Positions 15,843 through 24,313 of a stretch of DNA of 64,000 nt are shown here, one piece after another. Location: the NCBI RefSeq assembly GCF_013761175.1, contig NZ_JACDUR010000002.1, positions 124,001-188,000 of the forward strand, given 5' to 3'. Source of the stretch: Nonomuraea soli (GTDB lineage: Bacteria; Actinomycetota; Actinomycetes; Streptosporangiales; Streptosporangiaceae). The notes beneath the pieces were generated by a model. The model was not told the DNA's origin. It saw only the letters and a list, made by a program, of their open reading frames with translations, and did no database searches. A program made the translations under genes and the position numbers. Position 1 is the first letter of the stretch; every line of letters begins with the position of its first letter.

Positions 15843-17621
15843 TCACCCCGCCGGTGAGCGGGCCAGCTGCTGGGCCGCGTACTGCCGCAACATCTCCAGC
15901 AGCCGGTACCGCGTGCCGTCCTGAGCCCGCTCCACGTACAGCAGCGAATGCTCGATGAAGATGCCCACGAGATCGCGCATACGCTCGGCCGTCACGCCCA
16001 TCCCGCCCCTGGCCAGGGCCGTACGCGCGTCCTCCATCCTGAACGGCCTGGTGAACACCGACAGCTGGTCGAAGGCCCTCTGCTCCTCGCCGCTGAGCCG
16101 CGCGTAGCTCCACTCGATCGCCGCGCGCAGCGAGGCGTGCCGCGGCGTGTCGCCGCCGGACCTGGCCAGCAGGTCGAGCTGCCGGTCGAGCCGGACGGCG
16201 AGCTGCTCGACGGGGATCGACACGGTCAGCTGTCCGGCCAGCTCCAGGGCCAGCGGAATGCCGTCGACGGCCCGGCAGATGCGGGCCACCTCGGCGGCGT
16301 TGTGCTTGCACAGCGTGAACTCGCGGTCCACCGACGACGCCTGCTCGATGAACAGCTGGCCCGCGGGCGAGGAGCGCACGGCCTGCACGGTCTGCTCGTA
16401 CGGCAGGGCGAGCGGCGCCACGCGCCAGACCGACTGACCCTCGGCGGGCAGGCGCTGCCGGCAGGTGGCCACGATGCGCAGCTCGGGCAGGGTGTGGTGG
16501 AGGTCGCGGGTGAGCGTGGCGAACTCCTGCCGCAGCGGGTCGCAGTTGTCGAGGATGAGCAGCGCGGGCGAGGCCGACAACCGCCACAGCAGCTCGGCCA
16601 GGGGCAGCGTGTTCCCGTCGCGGTCGGTGGCCGTCGCCCACAACGTCGGCGACGAGGGGGAGACGTTGGCCAGGTCGGCGGTCCAGATGCCGCCCGGATA
16701 GCTGAGGTGTTCGCGTTCGCCCAGCTCGCGGGCGAGCCTAGACTTGCCCACGCCGGGCGGCCCGACCAGGGTGACGAGCGGGGTGCGGCGGACCACCACC
16801 GACAGTTCGACCAGCTCGCGGGCGCGGCCGACGAATCCGGCCTGGAAGGGCGGGGCGGGTTCCCTCTCCGTCACGCGCGGCAGCAGCGAGGGGTCGCGGT
16901 TGAGGATGGCGTGCTCGAGGCGGCTCAGCTCGATGGAAGGTTCCAAACCGAGTTCGGTGCGGAGCAGATCGCGTCCTTCGCGGTAGATCTGCAGCGCCTC
17001 GGGCTGGCGCCCGTCGCGGTAGAGGGCGGTCATGAGCTGGGCCCGGAAACGTTCCTGGAGGGGGTACTCCTGGACGAGGCCGTGGATCTCGCCGATGAGG
17101 TCGGCATGGCGGCCCAGCGCCAGGTCGGCGTCGATGCGCAGGGCCAGCGCCCTGATCCGCTTCTCGGCGAGCCGTACCGCGACCTGCTGGAGCAGCGGCA
17201 CCCCCTCCAGCCCGCTGAGCGCGGGCCCGCGCCACAGGTCGAGCGCGGAGCGCAGCAGGTCGCTGCCCCGGGTGGGGTCGCCGGTGTCGATGAAGCGCCT
17301 GGCCTCGCCCGCCAGCGCCTCGAACTGCCAGCTGTCGATGGTCTGCGGCGGGACGTGCAGGACGTAGCCGGGCGCCCGGTAGGTGATCTGGGCGGTGTCG
17401 CCGAGCAGGCGGCGCAGGCGGTGGATGTGGAGCCGCAGCCGGGTGGCGCTGCCCTCCTGGTGGTCGGGACCCCAGAGGGCGTCGACCAGAACATCGGTCG
17501 GAGTCAACTCGCCCACTCGACACAAAAGGATTGCGAGAAGAATGCTCTGTTTCACGGAACGTATGGGAATTAACGTCCCTTCGCGGACAACCTCAAGTCC
17601 TCCCAGAATGGAGAAGTTCAT
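15843..17621 (-). CDS. AfsR/SARP-family regulator (BTAD plus NB-ARC ATPase)
   Basis: This is a 592-residue regulator. I set the start at 17621 because GGAGG stands 5 bases upstream and the next residues begin the OmpR-type winged helix (ILGGLEVVREGT). Domains: DNA-binding at about 1-95, bacterial transcriptional activation domain (BTAD) at about 95-245, and an NB-ARC ATPase with Walker A GPPGVGKS and Walker B LLILDNC. The protein ends about where the winged helix after NB-ARC finishes, so it lacks the long TPR tail of full AfsR. It is divergent from the exopolysaccharide operon that starts at 17756, with 134 bp between them, which makes it the best candidate for that operon's activator. The N-terminal coding stretch uses more A/T-ending codons than its neighbours. 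Confidence 0.88.
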   Translation of the reverse strand: MNFSILGGLEVVREGTLIPIRSVKQSILLAILLCRVGELTPTDVLVDALWGPDHQEGSATRLRLHIHRLRRLLGDTAQITYRAPGYVLHVPPQTIDSWQFEALAGEARRFIDTGDPTRGSDLLRSALDLWRGPALSGLEGVPLLQQVAVRLAEKRIRALALRIDADLALGRHADLIGEIHGLVQEYPLQERFRAQLMTALYRDGRQPEALQIYREGRDLLRTELGLEPSIELSRLEHAILNRDPSLLPRVTEREPAPPFQAGFVGRARELVELSVVVRRTPLVTLVGPPGVGKSRLARELGEREHLSYPGGIWTADLANVSPSSPTLWATATDRDGNTLPLAELLWRLSASPALLILDNCDPLRQEFATLTRDLHHTLPELRIVATCRQRLPAEGQSVWRVAPLALPYEQTVQAVRSSPAGQLFIEQASSVDREFTLCKHNAAEVARICRAVDGIPLALELAGQLTVSIPVEQLAVRLDRQLDLLARSGGDTPRHASLRAAIEWSYARLSGEEQRAFDQLSVFTRPFRMEDARTALARGGMGVTAERMRDLVGIFIEHSLLYVERAQDGTRYRLLEMLRQYAAQQLARSPAG

Positions 17622-17755
17622 GAGTTCCTCCGCGGCGGATCCTCGGTGGGCGAGTCTACGATCAGCGTTGTGTGAAACGTAGGAGAAATCAAGAAGAAAC
17701 GGCTCTAATTCAGACTCCCTCTGTTGGTCGAGGTCATCGATCAAGGGGTGGGAAA
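17622..17755. promoter_or_regulatory. Divergent control region of the AfsR-like gene and the exopolysaccharide operon
   Basis: This 134-bp, relatively AT-rich region should hold both promoters. An imperfect inverted repeat TTGGTCGA-N5-TCGATCAA (17724-17744, 7 of 8 arm bases match) lies next to the AAGGGGTGG ribosome binding site of the operon's first gene. I could not fix clear -35/-10 elements or a SARP direct repeat. Confidence 0.45.
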
Positions 17756-19846
17756 ATGCGTAAGCGCACGTCGTTACTTAGATCGTTCCAAGCCCTCCTG
17801 GTGTTGCCGCTCCTGTTGACGGTGACCGGTGCCGGACAGCCGGAACCAGGGCACTCCCACGGCGATCCCGTCCGGGCTCGCGTGGCCCCCGACAGACCCG
17901 CCACGACGCCCGGCCGCCTCCCGATCAAGACGGGCAAGGTGAAGGTCGAGACGCAGCGAAAGGCCGCGGCGACCGCCCTGACCACCCCGGCCGCCACCGA
18001 CCAGGTCGCCCTGCGCGCCCTGATCGTCGCCGTCGACGACGACGACTTCGGCCTGGCCACCTGGAAGGCCACGCTCGACCGCGTCGGCGCCTCGTACGAC
18101 GTGATCAGGACGAGGACGGAGCCGCTGACCGGCGCCACCCTGATCCGGCCCGGCGGCGCCGGCAAGTACAACGCCATCCTGCTGACCAACCACTCGCAGC
18201 TCTACTTCGACGGCTCCGGTTACGTCAGCGGCCTGGACGGCACCGAGTGGAACACCCTGTGGGCCTACGAGCGCGACTACGCCGTGCGCCAGGTCTCCCT
18301 CTACACCAGCTACGGCACCTGGCCGGAGGACTACTGCCTGCGCGGCGTCAGCGAGGGCGGGGTCGAGGGCACGCCGCTGAACGCCACCCTCACGGCACAG
18401 GGCTCAGGCGTCTTCGGCTACGTCAAGCCGGCCGCGGTGATCCCGATCACCTACTCCTACGTCTACCGGACCTCCCTCCAGGCCGGCTGCGCCGCCGACC
18501 CCGTCCTGCAGTCGGGCGCGAACGTGCTCGGCGTGCGCTCCACCTCCGCCGACGGCCGCGAGCGGCTGGCACTGACCTTCACCTCCAACCAGTACCTGCT
18601 CCAGGCCAACCTGCTCGTGTACGGCGCGCTCCGTTGGGCCTCACGAGGGCTGTTCCTCGGCGAGCACCGCCGCTACCTGTCGGCCGACGTGGACGACTGG
18701 TTCAACCACACCGACCACCTCTACGCCAACGGCACCCTGGAGACCGACCCGGGCTACCGGCTGACCCGCGCGGACGCCGTACGGTCCTGGAACGCCCAGA
18801 ACACCTTCCGCAACCGCCCGCTCACCTCCGACTTCCGGCTCAACCTCGCCTACAACGGCGAGGGCTACGACCCCCTGGCCCCCAACTCCTGCACCTCGAC
18901 CAACCCCGACGGGCTGACCAGCTACTCGCGCTGCCGCGCCGCCGACTTCCGGTGGATCAACCACACCTTCACCCACCCGAAGATGAACTTCACCGACTAC
19001 GCGACCAGCCACTACGAGATCACCCACAACACCACCGTCGGCCTGCCCGTCCCGGCGACCGTGCTGAAGACCGGGGAGTACTCCGGGCTGGGCGTCTACA
19101 ACCCCGACCCGAACGACGACATCGGCCCGCCCACCGACTACGGCCTGGCCGCCTCGAACCAGAACCTGCTCCAGGCCGCCAAGGACGCCGGCGTGCTGTA
19201 CCTGCACGGCAACATGTCGTTCGGCAGCCACCAGCCGGGCTGCTTCAACTGCGGCATCCACCACCCGCTCGAGCCGAGCCTGCTCATCGTGCCCGACTGG
19301 CCCACCAACGTGGCCTACCACGTGACCACGCCGGCCGAGGAGACGCTGTTCTACAACTCCTACTACGGCCCGAACGGCCGCTTCCCCTACTGGCCCGCCG
19401 ACCAGACCTACACGCAGATACTCGGCCACGAGTCCGACGTGGCGCTGCAGCACGTCATGACCGGCTCGGTCTACGTGCACACCTTCCACCAGGGCAACCT
19501 GCGCGCCTACGAGAACAACCAGAAGAGCCTGGTCTTCGACTGGCTCAACAAGGTGCTCGACAAGTACGCCCTCTACTACAGCGCGCCGCTGCTGACACCC
19601 GCCTGGCCCGACCTGGCCGGCTACGTCGCCAGCCGCAACGCCCACTTCGCCGCGCTGTCGGCGGGCGCCGACGCCGTTCACGACCGGGCGGCGGGGACCG
19701 TCACCGTCACCTCCCCCTCCGCCGGGACCGTCTACCTGACCGGCGCCCAGGCCACCGGATACGCGAGCTACGGCGGGGACTCCATCTCCACCGTGACGCT
19801 GCCGGCCGCCACCCCCGTCACCGTCCCGGCGAGCGTGCTGCCGTGA
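17756..19846 (+). CDS. Secreted Agd3-like polysaccharide deacetylase (CE18-type)
   Basis: This is a 696-residue protein. The ATG at 17756 follows AAGGGGTGG and opens a signal peptide with a basic start and a leucine-rich core, so the longer frame upstream is not used. The N-terminal third (RALIVAVDDDDF onward) looks like the non-catalytic domains of the fungal deacetylase Agd3. The catalytic part shows the two metal-binding motifs of carbohydrate esterases: YLSADVDDWFNH (Asp pair) and WINHTFTHPKM (two His). A conserved HTFHQGNLR occurs near the end of that domain. Agd3 removes acetyl groups from GalNAc residues of galactosaminogalactan, and the Pel system uses PelA for the same task. The next gene is a PelF-like transferase, coupled by a GTGA overlap, which supports action on a new amino-sugar exopolysaccharide outside the membrane. 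The CE18 assignment is by motif memory, not by alignment. Confidence 0.8.
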   Translation: MRKRTSLLRSFQALLVLPLLLTVTGAGQPEPGHSHGDPVRARVAPDRPATTPGRLPIKTGKVKVETQRKAAATALTTPAATDQVALRALIVAVDDDDFGLATWKATLDRVGASYDVIRTRTEPLTGATLIRPGGAGKYNAILLTNHSQLYFDGSGYVSGLDGTEWNTLWAYERDYAVRQVSLYTSYGTWPEDYCLRGVSEGGVEGTPLNATLTAQGSGVFGYVKPAAVIPITYSYVYRTSLQAGCAADPVLQSGANVLGVRSTSADGRERLALTFTSNQYLLQANLLVYGALRWASRGLFLGEHRRYLSADVDDWFNHTDHLYANGTLETDPGYRLTRADAVRSWNAQNTFRNRPLTSDFRLNLAYNGEGYDPLAPNSCTSTNPDGLTSYSRCRAADFRWINHTFTHPKMNFTDYATSHYEITHNTTVGLPVPATVLKTGEYSGLGVYNPDPNDDIGPPTDYGLAASNQNLLQAAKDAGVLYLHGNMSFGSHQPGCFNCGIHHPLEPSLLIVPDWPTNVAYHVTTPAEETLFYNSYYGPNGRFPYWPADQTYTQILGHESDVALQHVMTGSVYVHTFHQGNLRAYENNQKSLVFDWLNKVLDKYALYYSAPLLTPAWPDLAGYVASRNAHFAALSAGADAVHDRAAGTVTVTSPSAGTVYLTGAQATGYASYGGDSISTVTLPAATPVTVPASVLP

Positions 19847-21243
19847 AGGTGACCCTGGTGTCGGAGGGCACCTACCCCTTCGCCATGGGCGGTGTGAGCG
19901 TCTGGATGGACCAGCTCATCCGCGGCATGCCCGACTACGACTGGGACGTCGTGACGCTCACCGTCGACGGCAGCGAGCAGCCGATCTGGAGCGCCCCCGC
20001 CAACCTGCGCAACGTCGTCTCCATGCCGATCTGGGAGCCGGTTCCGCCACGGATCGCCAAGCCGTACGCGGGCGACGCCTTCCATCACATCTACGCCGAC
20101 TTCCTGGAGGTCATGCTCACGCCCGCCGTCCTGGGCGAGGACAGCGACCGGTTCCTGTCGGTGCTGCACCGGCTGTTCTGCTACTCCAACGACGGCGGCG
20201 ACCTGATCGGCGCCCTGTCGACCAACGAGTCGCTGACGCAGCTCATGGACGCCTGGTACTGGAACAGGGGCGACGGCATCAGCCTGCACGACGCGGTGAT
20301 CGCCGCCCGGCTGATGGGCCGCATGCTGCGCCCGCTGACCGTGACCCCGGTCGAGACCGACATCGTGCACCTGGCCATGAACGGCGTGAGCGCCCTCATC
20401 GGCATGGCCGCCAAGTGGCGGCACGGCACCCCGATCGTGCTGTCGGAGCACGGGGTGTGGCTGCGCGAGAGATACCTGCAGTACCTGGCCGAGCCCGTCT
20501 CCCACGGGATCAGGGTGCTGCTGCTCGGCTTCTACCGGCGGCTCGTCGGGGCGGCCTACCAGGTGGCCGACCGGATCGCGCCGCACTCGTCGTACAACAG
20601 CCGCTGGCAGCTGCGCAACGGTGCCGACCTGGCCAGGATCCGCACGATGTACAACGGCGTCGACCCGGTGGACTTCCCCGTCGCCCAGGGCGAGCCGCAC
20701 GAGCCGACCATCGTGTTCATGGGCCGCATCGACCCGCTCAAGGATCTGCACACCCTGATCCGCGCCTTCGCCCTGGTCCACAGGGAGCTGCCCGAGGCCA
20801 GGCTGCGCATGTTCGGCGGCTATCCCGAGGGCGACGTCTACGCGCGCAGCTGCGCCGAGCTGATCGGGGAACTGGGCCTGTCGGGGGTGGCCACGCTGGC
20901 GGGCCGCGTCGACCACCCGGTGGACGCCTACCACGCCGGCAGCCTGGTCGTGCTGACCAGCATCTCCGAGGGCTTCCCCTACACGATTGTGGAGGCCATG
21001 GCCTGCGGCAGGCCCGTGGTGGCCACCAACGTGGGCGGGCTGGCCGAGGCGGTGGGGGAGGCCGGGCTGATCGTCTCGCCCCGCGACCCGCAGGGTGTGG
21101 CGGAGGCCTGCCTCACGCTGCTGCGCGACCCCGAGCTGCGGGCCAAGCTCGGACAGGCCGCCCGCGAGCGCATGCTGGAGCGCTTCACGCTGGAGAAGTC
21201 GCTCGACGACTACCGCCGCGTCTACCGGGAGCTGGTCCCATGA
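19843..21243 (+). CDS. pelF: PelF-like GT4 glycosyltransferase
   Basis: This 466-residue cytoplasmic glycosyltransferase starts with GTG in a GTGA overlap. It opens with the PelF hallmark VSEGTYPFAMGGVSVWMDQL and carries the long insert of that subfamily before the sugar-nucleotide half. In the C-terminal Rossmann half, FMGRIDPLKDLHTLI and the E-x7-E motif ISEGFPYTIVEA mark a retaining GT4 fold. PelF of Pseudomonas polymerises amino sugars from UDP-GlcNAc/UDP-GalNAc to form Pel polysaccharide together with PelG. In this operon it is the only polymerising transferase, so it should set the chain identity. The coupling to the deacetylase before it and to the polytopic membrane protein after it argues for one synthase complex. 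Confidence 0.88.
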   Translation: MKVTLVSEGTYPFAMGGVSVWMDQLIRGMPDYDWDVVTLTVDGSEQPIWSAPANLRNVVSMPIWEPVPPRIAKPYAGDAFHHIYADFLEVMLTPAVLGEDSDRFLSVLHRLFCYSNDGGDLIGALSTNESLTQLMDAWYWNRGDGISLHDAVIAARLMGRMLRPLTVTPVETDIVHLAMNGVSALIGMAAKWRHGTPIVLSEHGVWLRERYLQYLAEPVSHGIRVLLLGFYRRLVGAAYQVADRIAPHSSYNSRWQLRNGADLARIRTMYNGVDPVDFPVAQGEPHEPTIVFMGRIDPLKDLHTLIRAFALVHRELPEARLRMFGGYPEGDVYARSCAELIGELGLSGVATLAGRVDHPVDAYHAGSLVVLTSISEGFPYTIVEAMACGRPVVATNVGGLAEAVGEAGLIVSPRDPQGVAEACLTLLRDPELRAKLGQAARERMLERFTLEKSLDDYRRVYRELVP

Positions 21244-22631
21244 CGGCGCTCACCGATGACCTGGCCTCCGTCGACGACCTGGTGCGGCGCATGCTGCCGC
21301 GGATCGAGTGGGCCGTCGAGCCCCTGCAGGTGGCGGCGGCGCTGGAGTCGGACGGCGTGACCGACAGGATCGCGCGCGACAGCTACGGCTTCAACGACGT
21401 CTTCGAGCTGGCCCAGGCCGCGTTCGCGCGGCTGCCCGCCGTGGTCGCCGGTCCCGTCGTCCCCGACGCCGCTCCCCGTCAGGCCAGGCCGTTCGCGCAG
21501 ATGGCGCACGGGCTGCTGTACGCCATGCCCGCCGCGCTGCTGCCCGCCGCGTCGGCGCTGGTGGGCGTGCGCTACCTGATGCCCGGCCTGGTGCTGACCA
21601 CGGCCGTCGGGTGGATCTGGGGCAGCACGGGAGCCAGGGCGGCCTACGGGCTGCTCGGCAGGGGACGGCCCGCGGCGGCGGGGCGGGCGTTACGGATCAC
21701 CATGCTGGGCGGGGTCGCCGCCGCGATGGTCATGATCGGCTCCCTGGCCGTGTGGTACGGGGGCGGCGCCGGGCTGATCGTGCTCTGCATGGGGCAGATG
21801 GCCTTCCAGATGGCCTCCGCCGTGCTGCTGTTCTACCGGGCCGAGATCCGCCTGGCCGTCCTCATGGCCCCCGGCGTGATCGCGGGCGTGGCCTACCTCG
21901 CCCTCTCGGGACCGCGCGCCGCGCTGGCGGCGGTGGGACTGGGCATCTGCTCGATCACCGGGATCTTCGTCGCCGCCCTGGTCATGACCCGCCGCGCCGG
22001 GGACGACGCCACGGCGGGACGGCCCCTGGCCGGGGCCGACCTGGCCGCGATGCTGCTGCCGCTGGTCTACAGCATGGCCTCGGCGGTCTTCCTGCTCCAG
22101 GCCGAGGCCAGGTACGTGCTCGACCGGGCCGACATCGCCATCGCCGGCGTGCCGCTGGTGCTGGGGATGGGCATCCTGGAGTACCGGACCCACCGGTTCG
22201 AGGACGACGCGCGGGCGCTGATGGGACGGGTCAGGTATCCCCGCCAGTTCGTCCTGCGCAGCCGGAGGCTGCTCAGACGCGGGCTGCTGAAATGCCTGGG
22301 AGCGCTCGGCGCGCTCGCCGCGCTGCTGCTGGCCGTACTGTCGCGGGCCGATCCCGTGGCGCCGGAGGTGGCGCTCATGGCGGTGGCCCACGTGGTCGTC
22401 GGCGGTGCCTACTTCCTGTCGTTCGTCCTGGCCAACCAGGGCAAGATCCGGCAGCTCTGCGTGGCCCAGGGACTGGCCCTCGCAGCGCATCCGGGGGTGT
22501 GGCTGGTCCTGCCGGCCGCGCGCACCTCGCTCGCGGACATCGCCGTGTTCCTCGGCGCGAGCGTGCTGTTCCTGCTCATCCTGCTGGGATTCGCCCTGGC
22601 GAGTCTGCGGCACGTCCAGCAATACGGCTAA
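21240..22631 (+). CDS. Polytopic membrane protein, possible PelG-like exporter
   Basis: This 463-residue protein starts at an ATGA overlap with pelF. About 80 soluble residues (including GVTDRIARDSYGFNDVFELA) precede roughly 10-12 hydrophobic segments, with a basic cytoplasmic stretch (RYPRQFVLRSRRLLRRG) around residue 340. In Pel loci, PelF works with PelG, a 12-segment membrane protein of similar length from the MOP flippase superfamily. Position and topology fit that role. I cannot confirm sequence similarity to PelG, and the soluble N-terminal part is not a PelG feature I recognise. It could instead be a new polysaccharide exporter. Confidence 0.6.
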   Translation: MTALTDDLASVDDLVRRMLPRIEWAVEPLQVAAALESDGVTDRIARDSYGFNDVFELAQAAFARLPAVVAGPVVPDAAPRQARPFAQMAHGLLYAMPAALLPAASALVGVRYLMPGLVLTTAVGWIWGSTGARAAYGLLGRGRPAAAGRALRITMLGGVAAAMVMIGSLAVWYGGGAGLIVLCMGQMAFQMASAVLLFYRAEIRLAVLMAPGVIAGVAYLALSGPRAALAAVGLGICSITGIFVAALVMTRRAGDDATAGRPLAGADLAAMLLPLVYSMASAVFLLQAEARYVLDRADIAIAGVPLVLGMGILEYRTHRFEDDARALMGRVRYPRQFVLRSRRLLRRGLLKCLGALGALAALLLAVLSRADPVAPEVALMAVAHVVVGGAYFLSFVLANQGKIRQLCVAQGLALAAHPGVWLVLPAARTSLADIAVFLGASVLFLLILLGFALASLRHVQQYG

Positions 22632-22644
22632 CAGGAGGCACCTC

Positions 22645-23394
22645 ATGCACGTGGTCATCCTCGCGGGAGGGCGGGGTGTACGGCTGCGCCCATACACCTC
22701 CGCGCTGCCCAAGCCGCTGGTCCCCATCGGCGAGGAATACGCGATCCTCGACATCATCCTGCAGCAGCTGCGGGCCTACGGGTTCACCCGCGCCACCCTG
22801 GCCGTCGGCCACCTCAGCCCGCTCATCAGGGCGTTCGTGGGCGACGGCTCGCGCTGGAGCATCGACGTCGACTACACGGAGGAGTCCGCGCCGCTGTCGA
22901 CGATCGGCCCGCTGTTCGCCATCCGCGACCGGCTGCCCGAGCACTTCCTGGTCATGAACGGCGACGTGCTGACGACCCTCAACTACGCCGAGGTGCTGGA
23001 CCACCACCTCGGCTCGGGCGCGCCGCTGACGGTGGCCACCGCCCCGCGCATCGTCAAGGTCGACTTCGGGGTCCTGGAGACCCACCAGGGGAAGATCACC
23101 GCCTTCCGCGAGAAGCCACTGCTGAGCTACCTGGTCAGCATGGGCGTCTACGGGCTGTCCAGGCAGACGATCGCCTCGTACCCGGAGGGCATGCCGCTCG
23201 GCTTCGACGAGCTCGTGCTCGACCTGATGGCAGCCGGCGACCCGCCGCGGGTGTTCGAGTACGACGGCTACTGGCTCGACATCGGGCGCCCCGACGACTA
23301 CGACGAGGCCAACCAGCGCTTCGAGGAGATCCGCACCCTGCTGATCCCGGCGCCGCAACCCCGGCGCCACCCGGCCACACGAGGAACCAGGTGA
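22645..23394 (+). CDS. Sugar-1-phosphate nucleotidyltransferase
   Basis: This 249-residue protein has a strong ribosome binding site (AGGAGG, 8 bases before the ATG). It shows the nucleotidyltransferase signature LAGGRGVRLRPYTSALPKP, the metal-site Asp in VMNGDVL, and FREKP and YWLDIGRPDDY further on. It consists only of the catalytic Rossmann-like domain, without the left-handed beta-helix acetyltransferase of GlmU. These enzymes join NTP and a sugar-1-phosphate to give an NDP-sugar. In this operon the natural role is to supply the donor for PelF, probably an activated hexosamine or hexose; the exact sugar is inferred. Confidence 0.87.
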   Translation: MHVVILAGGRGVRLRPYTSALPKPLVPIGEEYAILDIILQQLRAYGFTRATLAVGHLSPLIRAFVGDGSRWSIDVDYTEESAPLSTIGPLFAIRDRLPEHFLVMNGDVLTTLNYAEVLDHHLGSGAPLTVATAPRIVKVDFGVLETHQGKITAFREKPLLSYLVSMGVYGLSRQTIASYPEGMPLGFDELVLDLMAAGDPPRVFEYDGYWLDIGRPDDYDEANQRFEEIRTLLIPAPQPRRHPATRGTR

Positions 23395-23395
23395 G

Positions 23396-24313
23396 ATGAG
23401 AGCGGGTTCGGTGACCGCGGGCGTGCTGGCCCTCGCGATGATGTCATGCTCCACCGGCCCGGCCGTGCCGCCGGTGCCGCCCGTGCCGCCGCCACCGGCC
23501 CTGGACTCCGTGACGTCCTTCGCCTACCAGCTCCAGGGGTACGGGAGCGGGTGGCTGGAGGAGCTCGAACGTTCGGGCCACCAGCTCGCGATCATCGACC
23601 TGTCCCGCGACGGGAGCACGCGCGGCCACTTCGGCGCGGACGAGGTGGGCCGGCTGCGCGGCTCGGCCAAGCTGGTGCTGGCCTACTTCGAGATCGGCTC
23701 CATCGAGGAGTTCCGTCACGAGTGGCCGGGCGTGCGCGACTCCGGGCTGGTGCTCAACCGCTGGCAGGACTGGCCCGACGAGCACTTCGTCCGCTACTGG
23801 GAGAACCTGTGGTGGGAGAGCGTCGTCAGGCCGCGCGTCGACCAGGCCATCGCGGCCGGGTTCGACGGCGTCTACCTCGACACGCCCCTCGCCTACGAGG
23901 AGCTCGACCTGAAGCTGGTGCGCGGCGAGACCCGCGAGAGCCTGGGCCGCCGGATGGCGGACCTCATCATCAGGATCAGCGTCTACGCCAAGGCCCGCAG
24001 GCCGGGCATGCTGATCGTCCCGCAGAACTCGCCCGAGCTGCGGCACTTCTCCGGCTACACCGAGGCCATCGACGGGATCGGCATGGAGGAGCTGTTCTTC
24101 CAGGCCACCGACCGGCGCTGCGTCGAGGACTGGTGCGAGGAGAACCTCGCCGAGGCCCTCGCGCTGCGGCGCCGGGGCAAGGCCGTGCTCGCCACGGACT
24201 ACGCCGTCCGGCCGGAGAACGTGCGCTCGGCGCGGGCCCTCTACCGGAAGTACGGCTTCGCGGGCAACGTCACGGTGCTCGCCCTGGACCGGATCAGCGA
24301 GGAACACGGATGA
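23396..24313 (+). CDS. GH114-like endo-alpha-1,4-polygalactosaminidase, predicted lipoprotein
   Basis: This 305-residue protein starts one base after the nucleotidyltransferase stop. The leader ends in ALAMMSC, a plausible lipobox, followed by a proline-rich linker (VPPVPPVPPPP), so it should be tethered outside the membrane. The rest is a TIM barrel of the TM1410/GH114 type: SFAYQLQGYG, LAYFEIGSIEEF, GFDGVYLDTPLAYEE, MLIVPQNSPELR and IGMEELFF. The conserved Asp of YLDT and Glu of MEEL are the likely catalytic pair. GH114 enzymes such as fungal Ega3 cut alpha-1,4-galactosamine polymers, and PelA carries a related hydrolase domain. Here it probably trims or releases the operon's polymer. Confidence 0.85.
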   Translation: MRAGSVTAGVLALAMMSCSTGPAVPPVPPVPPPPALDSVTSFAYQLQGYGSGWLEELERSGHQLAIIDLSRDGSTRGHFGADEVGRLRGSAKLVLAYFEIGSIEEFRHEWPGVRDSGLVLNRWQDWPDEHFVRYWENLWWESVVRPRVDQAIAAGFDGVYLDTPLAYEELDLKLVRGETRESLGRRMADLIIRISVYAKARRPGMLIVPQNSPELRHFSGYTEAIDGIGMEELFFQATDRRCVEDWCEENLAEALALRRRGKAVLATDYAVRPENVRSARALYRKYGFAGNVTVLALDRISEEHG

